Assembly (NCBI GenBank): GCA_046727955.1
Contig: JBKPDO010000133.1
Span: 1-25,373, forward strand
Direction: 5' to 3'
DNA: 25,373 nt
DNA from: DASVXQ01 sp046727955
GTDB taxonomy: Bacteria > Actinomycetota > CALGFH01
This document shows positions 1 through 7,956 of this stretch, in pieces (position 1 is the stretch's first letter; each line of letters begins with the position of its first letter). The translations under genes and the position numbers were made by a program. The notes under the pieces are model-generated. The model saw only the letters and a program-made list of their open reading frames with translations, was not told the origin of the DNA and made no database searches.

Positions 1-294
1 CGTGCCCAGCTCGAGCGGCTCATCGAGGCTACCGAGCTGCCGAACGTCACCCTGCAGGTCCTGCCGTTCAGCGCGGGTGCGCATCCGGCCATGGTCGGGG
101 CGTTCAGCATCCTGCGGTTCGCCGAGCGGGAGCTGCCGGACATCGTGTATCTCGAGCATCTGACCAATGCCGCGTATCTCGACAAGGGCGACGACGTCGA
201 TCAGTACCTGCACGTCATGGACCAGATCTCCACCCACAGCGAGCGCCCAGACAGGACCGTCAAGATTCTCAGCGCGATCCTGCGGGAGCTATAG
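1..294 (+). CDS. DUF5753-type regulator, C-terminal fragment (5' end outside window)
   Basis: The frame is open from base 1 and ends at TAG 292-294, so only the last 97 residues are present. The visible part carries features of the C-terminal DUF5753 domain found after an N-terminal XRE helix-turn-helix in actinomycete regulators: an L-P-N-V-T-L-Q-V-L-P-F stretch at residues 14-24, then a G-A-F-S-I-L-R-F block and D-I-V-Y-L-E-H. The missing N-terminus should hold the DNA-binding domain. Such genes often sit beside small DUF397 partners, but none is visible downstream, where about 1.2 kb lacks an intact gene. Family assignment is from recognised motifs; DNA binding is inferred. Confidence 0.85.
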   Translation, partial: RAQLERLIEATELPNVTLQVLPFSAGAHPAMVGAFSILRFAERELPDIVYLEHLTNAAYLDKGDDVDQYLHVMDQISTHSERPDRTVKILSAILREL

Positions 295-382
295 CGTGCG
301 AAAGCGTCACCGGCAAGCTCATGGGTGGCCGTTCGCGTTCGCTGGGTTCAATCGTCAAGTTGGATAGTCTCCAGCTCGGTGT

Positions 383-847
383 CTAACGGCGCTCGCCTGC
401 CGGGTGGACCCAGGCTGCCTGGTACAGCGCCCATTCCTCGGGTGTGGTCGTCCAGTCCGCGTAGATGGCCAGCCCGACGGGATGGGTCGGCTGGTGGTCG
501 AGGCGGTCCAGGCCTCGCCGAGTCCCGCGGATGGCGCTTCGGAGATTCTCTGCCCACGGGAATGGCTGACCTTGCGCGTAGGTGGGCACTCCGATGAAGA
601 CTGTGACCCGGTCACCGACCAGCTCGGTGACGTGCTTGGCCTGCCATGCGAAATGCCGGCCCACCAGCCAGTCCGCAGGCAGCTCGGTGTCGTAGGCCAT
701 GATCGCCACCTGGTCCACCCGTTCCGCGACCTGTTCCAGGAAGCTCCGCGAGGGTCGAGGCGGATAGTGGATGTCCGGCAGCAGCGCGGCGGCCAGCGTC
801 TGCAGCCCGTTCACCAGCTCGAGTTGCTCCAGCGACACCGACAGCAC
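383..847 (-). pseudogene. GH18-like glycoside hydrolase, C-terminal remnant
   Basis: A 154-codon minus-strand frame begins at a GTG at 847. It resembles the C-terminal third of a family-18-like TIM barrel: V-D-Q-V-A-I-M-A-Y-D-T near residues 44-54, V-F-I-G-V-P-T-Y near 83-90, A-E-N-L-R near 98-102, and V-G-L-A-I-Y-A-D-W-T near 123-132 followed by a tryptophan-rich end. The D-x-x-D-x-D-x-E catalytic signature of GH18 enzymes is absent, because the frame closes at TGA 899-901 just upstream and the N-terminal two thirds are missing. No good ribosome binding site precedes 847. It is read as a truncated, probably inactive copy. The family call is by motif resemblance and moderately sure. Confidence 0.55.
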
Positions 848-1189
848 CGCGCCGCGGCCGCGGGTGAGATCGTGGGTGCGAGAACTACCTCTACGACCTC
901 AAGGCCGTCCTCGGCCCGCAACAGCACCGCGGCGGCACCCGGGAGCGGACCCTGCCGCCTCATTCAGGGTGAACCGTGCGGGCTCGTCCGCCAATGCTCG
1001 CTAGTACCTCGTCAACCGTGGTTTGCATGGTATTCGGTCTGGCCTCACGCTCCTGCGGTCGAGGATCCCGCCGCCTGGGCGGCCCACCCGCTGCCGACCC
1101 GGTTAAAGGCCGCCCTCTGGACGACCAGGGTGAACGAAGTTCGAGGTCGCCGAGCTGTTCGAGTTCCTGTAGCCACCCAGGGGAACGGC

Positions 1190-1330
1190 CATGGCCAGGA
1201 AGGAACGGCCGGCAGGCGACCTTGCCGCCTCAAGGGCGATCGCGTTCGCTCCGAGGATCTCTTCCTTCTCTCTTGTCGAGAGCACCGGCAGTCCCATGAC
1301 CAGCGCGACCGAACGCGGGTGATCGGCCTG
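1190..1330 (-). pseudogene. Possible amidohydrolase C-terminal scrap
   Basis: In one minus-strand frame about 45 codons read D-H-P-R-S-V-A-L-V-M-G-L-P, then L-S-T-R-E-K-E-E-I-L-G-A-N-A. This resembles the last helices of amidohydrolase-family (PF04909-type) proteins, where a short 'lGgNA' motif ends the barrel. Nothing catalytic remains and the sequence on either side is unrelated. The match is short and from memory of the family pattern, so it could be coincidence. Confidence 0.22.
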
Positions 1331-1399
1331 TTCCCCTTGGACCCTGGCGGAGCAGGTGATCCGCGCTACCGCGAGCGTGCGCCCGGGACCAAAACAGGG

Positions 1400-1413
1400 G
1401 TGGCTTTAGCCAC
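1400..1413. promoter_or_regulatory. 14-base perfect palindrome upstream of the ATPase unit
   Basis: GTGGCT-TT-AGCCAC forms a perfect inverted repeat with a two-base centre, 62 bases before the ATG at 1476. Its position would suit an operator for the small gene plus P-type ATPase. It could also be a tight RNA hairpin in the leader. No regulator gene is adjacent; function is inference from position and symmetry only. Confidence 0.3.
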
Positions 1414-1475
1414 GATCCAGGAGGATGGTGGCCCAGACGGCCATGCCGCACCCAGTGGGAGGGGAGGAAGCGAAC

Positions 1476-1952
1476 ATGGAAGAGATCGTGGTCGCCGGGC
1501 TGGTCGGAGCCGGGCTCGGCTATCTCGTACGCTTGGGCCAGGAGCAGCTGCCACGGGTGGTTCGCGGCTTGGCCCGCAACCGAGTGGTGGCAGGGTCGGC
1601 CAGGAGGGGACGTGATGTCCTCCAGGCGGGGGCGAAGGGCGGCATGCAGGTCGCTCAGGCGGGGGCGAAGGGTGGCATGCAGGTCGCTCAGGCGGGGGCG
1701 AAGGGTGGCATGCAGGTCGCCCGGGCCGCGGTCGGGCGGGCGCCCGGCGCGGTGCGGCCCAGTGCCACCGGGCGCCCAGCGCAGGCTCGGGCGGTGCGGG
1801 TGCCGGTCGGCGAGGGCGCTCGAGCCCCGCGCCGGACCTCCACGCGGACCTCCGGGCGGCCCCCGGTTCCCAAGCGGGAGACGGGCCGGCGTGGCCAGTC
1901 GACCGACGAGCCTGGGGCGGCCGCTCGCTCCCAGGCCCGGACCAGGTCATAG
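1476..1952 (+). CDS. Small repeat-containing protein preceding the P-type ATPase
   Basis: 158 codons. The ATG at 1476 is chosen because GGGAGGGGAGGAAGCGAAC gives an ideal ribosome binding site; an in-frame ATG at 1425 has its AGGAGG directly abutting the start. Residues 4-17 are hydrophobic and glycine-rich (a short membrane anchor or amphipathic segment). Residues 50-82 consist of three tandem 11-residue units of the form Q-A-G-A-K-G-G-M-Q-V-A. The rest is basic, Pro/Arg/Ser-rich and probably disordered. It lies 286 bases ahead of the ATPase on the same strand and is likely co-transcribed, perhaps as an accessory or regulatory subunit. I do not recognise a named family. Confidence 0.7.
   Translation: MEEIVVAGLVGAGLGYLVRLGQEQLPRVVRGLARNRVVAGSARRGRDVLQAGAKGGMQVAQAGAKGGMQVAQAGAKGGMQVARAAVGRAPGAVRPSATGRPAQARAVRVPVGEGARAPRRTSTRTSGRPPVPKRETGRRGQSTDEPGAAARSQARTRS
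1623..1721 (+). repeat. Three tandem 33-base in-frame repeats
   Basis: Units start at 1623, 1656 and 1689. They are identical apart from a C/T change at the middle of the first unit and the last bases of the third (GCT to GCC). Each encodes one 11-residue unit, so copy-number change would lengthen or shorten the protein without breaking its frame. Confidence 0.95.
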
Positions 1953-2027
1953 GCTGGGTCGCGCGGTGACCGTGCTGGTTCATGCGGGCCCGGGGCGCGC
2001 CCAAACCTTCGCGGCTGCGTCGAGGCG

Positions 2028-2171
2028 GTGTCCTATGCACGTCTTCTTGCGTTCACCTGTGCTGCCTATGTTCGAGTCACGATGGAGATTGTTGCGGCTC
2101 TGCTGGCCCTTGCTGGGGCGTGGGCCGAGTGGCGGCGGGAGCGGGCCCGGATCGCCGGGCGCGCTCGTTGA
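2028..2171 (+). CDS. Possible 47-aa membrane peptide between the small gene and the ATPase
   Basis: A GTG at 2028 (or ATG at 2082 for a 29-aa form) opens a frame ending at TGA 2169-2171. The shorter form reads M-E-I-V-A-A-L-L-A-L-A-G-A-W-A-E-W, then an Arg-rich end: one hydrophobic helix followed by a positive tail, a typical small single-pass topology. No convincing ribosome binding site precedes either start. It would fill the otherwise empty gap before the ATPase. It may be chance. Confidence 0.25.
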   Translation: MSYARLLAFTCAAYVRVTMEIVAALLALAGAWAEWRRERARIAGRAR

Positions 2172-2238
2172 GGCGGGCACCGGGTCCAACCGAGGCGACC
2201 TGACCCCATCCTGTGCGAGGGGGTGAGGTCGGCCCCGC

Positions 2239-5200
2239 ATGCTCAACCTGATTCGTGCCGTCGCCTCGCTGCCGCTTTCGGTGGCCCGCTCGACAGTGCC
2301 GACCGTTACCCGAGCGGCCCAGGCCGGCGCCGGCCGGATGCTCGAGCCCGTCGAGAAGGTGCTCGGCACTCCTGGCCGGTCCCGTCGGGTGTGGTCAGCG
2401 CCAGGGCGCGCGCATATCGAGCTCCGCCCGGTCGAGCCCGCCCGGTTGGGGATATTCGCCGCCCGGCTCGAGGAGAGGCTCGGCGACCTCCCTGGCGTCC
2501 ATTTCGTCGAGGTCCTGAGCTCCGTCGGACGCGTGGTCGTCGCCTTCGACGAGGACACCATGTCGGTGGAGAAGCTTGTCGACGGCGCACAGGCCGTCGA
2601 GGAGGAGTTCGAGGTCGACCAGCGTCCCTTCGCGACCCAGCGGCCGGACCACCCGGCAGACCTCGCGCCCGTCCCGCGCAACCTCGCCGAGCTTGGCGGG
2701 GATGCGCTCGGCGCCACGCTCGGCCTGGTCGGCCGCCTTGCTCCTGTCCGTGCCCTGCCGGTCAACGTCGACGCCGCCGTGGTCGCCTCGCTGCTGGCCT
2801 ACACCCCTCGCCTACGCGGTCCGATCGAGCGCTACTTGGGCGCCCCGGCGGCCGGGGTGCTCCTGGGTCTGGCGAACGGCATCACGCAGGGGCTGTCTGG
2901 CAGCCCGTTCGGCCCCATGCTCGACATGGCCCACCGGTCGGTGCTCCTCGACGAGGCGCTGGCGTGCCGGCGGCTGTGGCTCGAGTTCGAACCACAGCTC
3001 TTCGCCGAGCCCTCCGGGCACACCCCATCCCCACCGGAGGTCGGGGAGCGGCCGGAGCCGGTCCCGCCGGGCCCGGTCGAGGTCTACGGCGACCTGGTGT
3101 GGATGGGCTCGCTGGCCGCGTTCGCCGCCGGCCTGGCCGCGACCCGCAGCCTGCAGCGGGCCACGGCGGCCCTGTACGCCGGGCTCCCGAAGGCGGCCAG
3201 GATGGGTCGGGAGGCGTTCGCGGCCCACCTGGGTACGATCCTCGCGGGTCACGGGGTGCTCCCGCTCGACCCTCGTGCCCTGCACCTGCTCGACCGGGTC
3301 GACTGCCTTGTCCTACACCAGGATCTGCTCGTCGACGCGACCTCCGAGCTGGGGGAAGTCCTGGTCGTCGCCGACGTCGACCCGGAGGAGGTCCGCCGGC
3401 GGGCCTGGTCGCTGTTCGATCCCCAGCGGCCGGCCCGGATGCGTCGCCGCCGCGGATGGGTTCTCGGTCCGCTGGACGCCCTCGGCTTGGAGCCGCCGCG
3501 GGGGCAGCGCCGGGCCGCCAGCCGGCTGCGGCGCCGCAGCCGGACCGTCCTGGGCCTGGTCCACGAGGGACGCCTGCTCGCGGTGGTCGGCGCCGAGCCG
3601 TCGCTGCGGGCGGGCGCGGAGGAACTGGTGGCCGGGGCCCGCAGGGCCGGGCTGGAGGTGCTCGTCGCTGCGGGCGACCGGAGCGCGGCCGCCCGGGTCG
3701 ACGCGGACCGGGTCGTTGCTGACGGGCCGGGACTTGCGCGGGCGATCCGGCGGCTGCAGCGAGAGGAGCGAGTCGTGGCCCTCGTGGCGAGTGGGGAAGC
3801 GCAGGGCGGGGCCGCCGCTGACCTGTGGCTGGGCCTGCGCCGACCTGGCGGGCCGCCGGCCTGGGGCGCTCACCTGCTCGCCGTCGACGACGACCTCGCG
3901 CCCGCCTTCCTGCTCGTGCAGGCGTACGCCGTCGCCCGCCAGGCCAGCCGGCAGAGCGTCCGGATCGCCCTGGCCGGCGCTGTCGTGAGCGGGGTGCTGG
4001 CACTGACCGGCGTGCCCGGCGGCGCCACCCGGCGGGTCATGACGGCGGTCAACGTCGCCTCCGCCTTGTCGCTCGGCAACGGTCTCCGCCTGGCGGCGGG
4101 CCTGGCGCGCCAACCCCCACCGCCGGTCCGCGACCGGACCCCCTGGCACGCGCAGGACGCGCCGGCGGTGCTCGCTCGGCTTCGCACGTCGGCCACCGGT
4201 CTCGCCCCCGAGGAGGCGTCACGGCGGCAGGCGCCGCCCGAACGGTCCCCGCCAGGGACGCTCGTGCTCGCGCGATCCGTGCTTGGGGAGGTCGTCACCC
4301 CGCTCACGCCGGTTCTGGCCGCGGGCGCCGGGCTGTCTGCGGCGTTCGGCTCGCTCGCCGACGCGGTGATGGTCGCCAGCGTCGTCGGCTTCAACGCGCT
4401 CATCGGCGGGGTCCAGCAGTTCCGCGCCGACCGGGCCATCGCTGGGCTGGGCCGCCGGCACCGCCAGGCGGTCGTGGTCGTGCGGGGCGGCCGGGACCGT
4501 CTCGTCAACCCTGACGAGCTGGTTCCCGGCGATGTGGTGCGCCTCAGGGCCGGCGAGACGGTCCCCGCCGACTGCCGCATCCTGACGGCGGTGGCGCTGG
4601 AGGCGGACGAGTCGAGCCTGACGGGCGAGTCCCTGCCCGTGGCCAAGGGAGCCGCCCCCTCGCTTGCCGTCGCCGTTGCCGAGCGGACCTCGATGCTGTA
4701 CGAGGGCACCTCGATCGCGGCGGGCGAGGCCACCGCGGCGGTGGTGGCGATTGGCCCGCGTACCGAGGCGCGGATGGGTGCGCTGCTTGGGGGCGAGCCA
4801 GCCGCGCCGAGCGGTGTCGAGGCCCGGCTCGCCGGCCTCACCTCCCTCAGCTCGCCCGTCGCGGTCGGCAGCGGGCTGGCCATCGCCGGCCTCGGCGCGG
4901 CCCGGGGCCTGCCCCTGCGCGAGGTCGCCGGTGCCGGGGTGAGCCTGGCGGTGGCGGCGGTGCCGGAGGGCCTTCCCTTGCTGGCGACCATGGCGCAGCT
5001 CTCGGTGGCCCGCCGCCTGTCCGGGCGAGGGGTACTGGTGCGAGCACCGCGGGCGGTGGAGGCGCTCGGCCGCGTCGACGTGGTGTGCGCGGACAAGACT
5101 GGCACCCTGACCGAGGGCCACATCCGCCTGCGGTGGGTCTGCGACGGGGTCGTGGAGGAGGGGGTGGAGGAGTTGTCGCCGGCCGGCCGCGATGTCGTCG

Positions 5201-6693
5201 CCGCCGGCCTGCGAGCTACTCCCGACGACCATCCCGACCAGGCCCCCCACCCGACCGACCGGGCGCTACTGCGGGGCGGCAGGGACCTCGGGGAGGCCGA
5301 GACCGGCGGGGCGCCGGGCTGGCGGCGGATCGCCGAGCTCCCCTTCGAGCCGACACGCGGCTTCCACGCCGTGCTCGGCCGGACCGGCGGGGGTCTGCTG
5401 CTGTCGGTGAAGGGCGCGCCTGAGGCGGTGCTGCCCAGGTGCACGCGCCGGCGCCAGGCTGGCGGGGTGCGGCCCCTGGGCGATATCGGCCGGGCCGAGC
5501 TGGCCGCCGAGGCAGGGCGCCTGGCCCGGCAGCGGCTGCGCGTGCTCGCCGTCGCCGAGGCGACCGGCGCCGCCGGCCCCCCGCTCGATCACGACACCGT
5601 GCGAGGGCTCACCTTCCTCGGCTTCCTCGCCTTCAGCGACCCGGTCCGGCCGGCGGCAACCGCGGCGCTCGCCGCGCTGCGGCGTGCTGGGGTCGAGGTG
5701 GTCATGATCACCGGCGACCATCCCAGCACCGCCCAGGGCATCGCCGCCGAGCTGGGCCTGCCGGACCGCGGTCGGCCGCTGACCGGGGCGGAGCTGGACG
5801 CGCTCAGCGACGCCGAGCTGCAGGCGCTACTGCCCGAGGTGCACCTGTTCGCACGGGTGACCCCGACCCACAAGGTGCGGATCGTGCGGGCGCTGCAGCG
5901 GGCGGGCCGGGTGGTGGCCATGACCGGCGATGGCGCCAACGACGCCCCAGCGATCCGGCTTGCCGACGTGGGCATCGCCCTGGGGGCCGGCAGCACCGAC
6001 GCGGCCCGCGACGCCGCCGGACTGGTAGTCGTCGACGACCGCGTCGAGACGATCGTCGACGCCGTGCTCGAGGGCCGGGCGCTGTGGGCCTCGGTCCGCG
6101 ACGCGGTCGCCATCCTTGTCGGCGGGAACCTGGGCGAGATCGCCTTCACCGTCGCGGGCTCGCTGCTCGGCGGCCGGTCGCCGCTGAACGCCCGTCAGCT
6201 CCTGCTCGTCAACCTGCTCACCGACGCGGCGCCGGCCGTGGCGATCGCCACCCGCCCACCCGCCCGCCGCTCCCCAGAGGACCTGCTCCGTGAGGGGCCC
6301 GAAGCCTCGCTTGGGGCGCCGCTGAACCGCGCGATCGCCTGGCGCGCGGGCATCACCGCGTCCGGGGCGTCCGGGGCGTGGCTGGCGGCTCGGGCGACCG
6401 GGACCCGCGCGCACGCCAGCACGGTGGCGCTGGTCGCGCTCGTCGGGACGCAGCTCGGCCAGACGCTGCTGGTGGGCTGGCGTGACCCCGTGGTCGCGGC
6501 GGCCGGGCTCGGGTCGACCGTCGTGCTTGGGGTCGTCGTGCAGACCCCCGGGCTGAGCCACCTGTTCGGGTGCCGGCCGCTCGGGCTCGTCGGATGGGCG
6601 CAGGCGCTCACCGCGGCCGGGCTCGCCACGGCCGGCTCGGTCGTCCTGCCTGGCCTGCTCGCTCGCCAGCGTCGGCCCGCAGCAAGCGCCTGA
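2239..6693 (+). CDS. Giant cation-transporting P-type ATPase (CtpI-like, 1484 aa)
   Basis: Predicted membrane pump moving a cation by ATP hydrolysis through a phospho-aspartate intermediate. The catalytic half (from about residue 630) has T-G-E-S at 795-798, P-E-G-L-P at 909-913 in the ion-pore helix, D-K-T-G-T with phosphorylated Asp952, K-G-A-P-E at about 1058, T-G-D at 1158 and T-G-D-G-A-N-D-A-P from 1229. P-E-G-L-P replaces the C-P-C of heavy-metal pumps, so copper or zinc transport is unlikely and a Ca/Mg-type substrate is more plausible. Residues 55-140 resemble an HMA-like fold without C-x-x-C. Residues 330-620 look like a second, degenerate P-type module with D-C-L-V-L-H-Q-D where D-K-T-G-T should be. 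Mycobacterial CtpI (about 1630 aa) has the same long form. The frame is intact throughout. Confidence 0.9.
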   Translation: MLNLIRAVASLPLSVARSTVPTVTRAAQAGAGRMLEPVEKVLGTPGRSRRVWSAPGRAHIELRPVEPARLGIFAARLEERLGDLPGVHFVEVLSSVGRVVVAFDEDTMSVEKLVDGAQAVEEEFEVDQRPFATQRPDHPADLAPVPRNLAELGGDALGATLGLVGRLAPVRALPVNVDAAVVASLLAYTPRLRGPIERYLGAPAAGVLLGLANGITQGLSGSPFGPMLDMAHRSVLLDEALACRRLWLEFEPQLFAEPSGHTPSPPEVGERPEPVPPGPVEVYGDLVWMGSLAAFAAGLAATRSLQRATAALYAGLPKAARMGREAFAAHLGTILAGHGVLPLDPRALHLLDRVDCLVLHQDLLVDATSELGEVLVVADVDPEEVRRRAWSLFDPQRPARMRRRRGWVLGPLDALGLEPPRGQRRAASRLRRRSRTVLGLVHEGRLLAVVGAEPSLRAGAEELVAGARRAGLEVLVAAGDRSAAARVDADRVVADGPGLARAIRRLQREERVVALVASGEAQGGAAADLWLGLRRPGGPPAWGAHLLAVDDDLAPAFLLVQAYAVARQASRQSVRIALAGAVVSGVLALTGVPGGATRRVMTAVNVASALSLGNGLRLAAGLARQPPPPVRDRTPWHAQDAPAVLARLRTSATGLAPEEASRRQAPPERSPPGTLVLARSVLGEVVTPLTPVLAAGAGLSAAFGSLADAVMVASVVGFNALIGGVQQFRADRAIAGLGRRHRQAVVVVRGGRDRLVNPDELVPGDVVRLRAGETVPADCRILTAVALEADESSLTGESLPVAKGAAPSLAVAVAERTSMLYEGTSIAAGEATAAVVAIGPRTEARMGALLGGEPAAPSGVEARLAGLTSLSSPVAVGSGLAIAGLGAARGLPLREVAGAGVSLAVAAVPEGLPLLATMAQLSVARRLSGRGVLVRAPRAVEALGRVDVVCADKTGTLTEGHIRLRWVCDGVVEEGVEELSPAGRDVVAAGLRATPDDHPDQAPHPTDRALLRGGRDLGEAETGGAPGWRRIAELPFEPTRGFHAVLGRTGGGLLLSVKGAPEAVLPRCTRRRQAGGVRPLGDIGRAELAAEAGRLARQRLRVLAVAEATGAAGPPLDHDTVRGLTFLGFLAFSDPVRPAATAALAALRRAGVEVVMITGDHPSTAQGIAAELGLPDRGRPLTGAELDALSDAELQALLPEVHLFARVTPTHKVRIVRALQRAGRVVAMTGDGANDAPAIRLADVGIALGAGSTDAARDAAGLVVVDDRVETIVDAVLEGRALWASVRDAVAILVGGNLGEIAFTVAGSLLGGRSPLNARQLLLVNLLTDAAPAVAIATRPPARRSPEDLLREGPEASLGAPLNRAIAWRAGITASGASGAWLAARATGTRAHASTVALVALVGTQLGQTLLVGWRDPVVAAAGLGSTVVLGVVVQTPGLSHLFGCRPLGLVGWAQALTAAGLATAGSVVLPGLLARQRRPAASA

Positions 6694-7136
6694 CCTGCGG
6701 GTGCCGAATGCCCGTCCAGCGCACGCGATCTGGGCGCCGGCAGCGCATAGACCGCAGCTATTCGACTCGAATATCGGTGCCGGCCACGGCGCGCGGTGGC
6801 TGTGGTGTTCGCCCCCGACAGTGTTTGCCACCTAATTTAATTTAGTGGAGAAGCTCAGCTCCGTCGAATTGGCGGCGCGGACCCGCTTGTCGAGGTCGAA
6901 CCCGACCGAGAAGCCCATGTCCAGCCGAGGTGTCCACGGTCACCAAGTACGTGAGCGCGAACCTCAAGCACTCGCGCCAGCCCCGGGAGGTTCCGAAGTC
7001 GTCGTTCTCCCTGCTCAGAGGCCCTTTCGGACCACCTCGGCGCCCGCCCAGCCCTCTCTGCGAACCCACCACAAACTGTGATCGCATCCAGGCACCACAG
7101 CGAGTCGCTGAGCAGGGCACGGCACCCTCGCGTGGC
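6694..7136. other. Gap with no supported gene
   Basis: Between the ATPase stop and the vapC stop there is no frame with a ribosome binding site and family-like translation. A short AT-rich run (TAATTTAATTTAG near 6834-6846) stands out against the GC-rich background and could be a promoter or a relic of inserted DNA. No terminator-like hairpin was found. Confidence 0.5.
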
Positions 7137-7532
7137 TCACGCGGGCTCGAGCCGTCGCACTGTCGCAACGCGGTCGATGGCTTTGTCGAACGAGGCGACC
7201 ACGCCCACCCCTGACCGCTCCGCCTGCGCGACCAGGTACGCCTCGGCAAAGTCCAGCCGCTCGGTCTCATAGACCTCCAGCGCCCGCAACAACACCACCG
7301 GGTCCAGCACCACGATCGCTGGAAACGCGATGATCGCCCGGACCAGCTCGGCGACCCGTGGGCGTGACACCTCGTAGAACGACTCCAGCACGTACACGAT
7401 CTCAGCGACCACCAGGTCCGCCAACAGCAGCTCATCCGCGGCAGCCAGGAACTTGGTCGCCCGTGCCGCCTGCTCGGGCGGGTCGCCGGTCAGGTGGCGG
7501 ACCAGGATGCTGGTGTCGAGGAACGCGCTCAC
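7137..7532 (-). CDS. vapC: VapC-type PIN-domain ribonuclease toxin
   Basis: 131 residues, the usual size for PIN toxins, which cleave RNA using clustered acidic residues and Mg. The GTG at 7532 gives F-L-D-T-S-I-L-V-R-H-L at the N-terminus, with Asp6 as the first catalytic acid. A-E-I-V-Y-V-L-E follows near residues 43-50, L-D-F-A-E-A-Y-L-V-A near 95-104 and the terminal S-F-D-K-A-I near 117-122, completing the acidic set. The start overlaps the antitoxin stop by four bases (GTGA), so the pair is translationally coupled. The longer frame up to 7583 runs inside the antitoxin gene and is rejected. Toxin activity is held in check by the neighbouring antitoxin. Confidence 0.88.
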   Translation of the reverse strand: MSAFLDTSILVRHLTGDPPEQAARATKFLAAADELLLADLVVAEIVYVLESFYEVSRPRVAELVRAIIAFPAIVVLDPVVLLRALEVYETERLDFAEAYLVAQAERSGVGVVASFDKAIDRVATVRRLEPA

Positions 7533-7777
7533 CGCCTGGCGCGCGCCCGGGCGGCGCGGACCTGGCGGCGCACCTCCTCCCACGGGGTACCGCGCTTGCT
7601 GGGGGGCACGCTGACCGCACCGGCGAGGTCGAGCAGGTCGGCGGTGCGTGCCAGCACGGCGCGCTGTCCTTCCACGCGGAAGACGACCTGGTCGCCCTCG
7701 TGCAGACCGAGCGCCTCACGTATCGCTTTGGGCAGGGTGATCTGGCCCTTCGATGTCAGCCGCGCCGCAATCTCCAT
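7529..7777 (-). CDS. vapB: AbrB/SpoVT-type VapB antitoxin
   Basis: 82 residues from the ATG at 7777, preceded by GGTAAGGAGAGGTGCG, a strong ribosome binding site. The N-terminus carries the swapped-hairpin signature: R-L-T-S-K-G-Q-I-T-L-P-K-A-I-R-E-A-L-G, then G-D-Q-V-V-F. This domain dimerises and binds operator DNA. The C-terminal part (residues 45-82, P-W-E-E-V-R-R-Q-V-R followed by an Arg/Ala tail) is where such antitoxins embrace the PIN toxin. The pair is probably autoregulated through the inverted repeat just upstream. Confidence 0.88.
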   Translation of the reverse strand: MEIAARLTSKGQITLPKAIREALGLHEGDQVVFRVEGQRAVLARTADLLDLAGAVSVPPSKRGTPWEEVRRQVRAARARARR

Positions 7778-7785
7778 CGCACCTC

Positions 7786-7811
7786 TCCTTACCTGAGCAC
7801 ACAAGTAAGGA
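7786..7811. promoter_or_regulatory. Inverted repeat, candidate vapBC operator
   Basis: TCCTTAC at 7786-7792 and its exact complement GTAAGGA at 7805-7811 are separated by 12 bases, 9 bases upstream of the vapB start. Arms separated by about two helical turns suit a dimeric AbrB-fold repressor. The inner arm overlaps the ribosome binding site, so occupancy could also hinder initiation. Function is inferred from position and symmetry. Confidence 0.5.
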
Positions 7812-7956
7812 TAGCATGCACGGTGTTCGTATGCTGTCCAAGCGACTGCACCAAGCATGCAGGTCACAGGCCATGGTGGTCCAGTCTGTCCTTCAGTGGC
7901 AAGGGCGCGACCCTGAGGGCAGGATGACGCCGCGCCGCGTCGGTCAAGAGGCGTGG

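Larger units (their letters stand above)
848..1475. other. Region without an intact gene
   Basis: Open frames here are long only because of the high GC content. They lack ribosome binding sites, and their translations are Arg/Pro/Gly-rich without recognisable domains. The only items of note are the doubtful amidohydrolase tail on the minus strand at 1190-1330 and the palindrome at 1400-1413 ahead of the next gene. Confidence 0.6.

Noticed and set aside
870..975. Plus-strand fragment reading E-N-Y-L-Y-D-L-K-A-V-L-G-P
   Set aside because: About 34 codons, closed at both ends, with no family recognised. Too little to support a pseudogene.
404..1615. 403-residue plus-strand open frame
   Set aside because: No ribosome binding site. 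Arg/Gly/Pro-rich translation without domains, running antisense to a GH18-like remnant. Long only because GC-rich DNA has few stop codons.
2223..3722. 499-residue frame overlapping the ATPase start
   Set aside because: Out-of-frame shadow of the ATPase, dominated by Arg, Gly and Pro.
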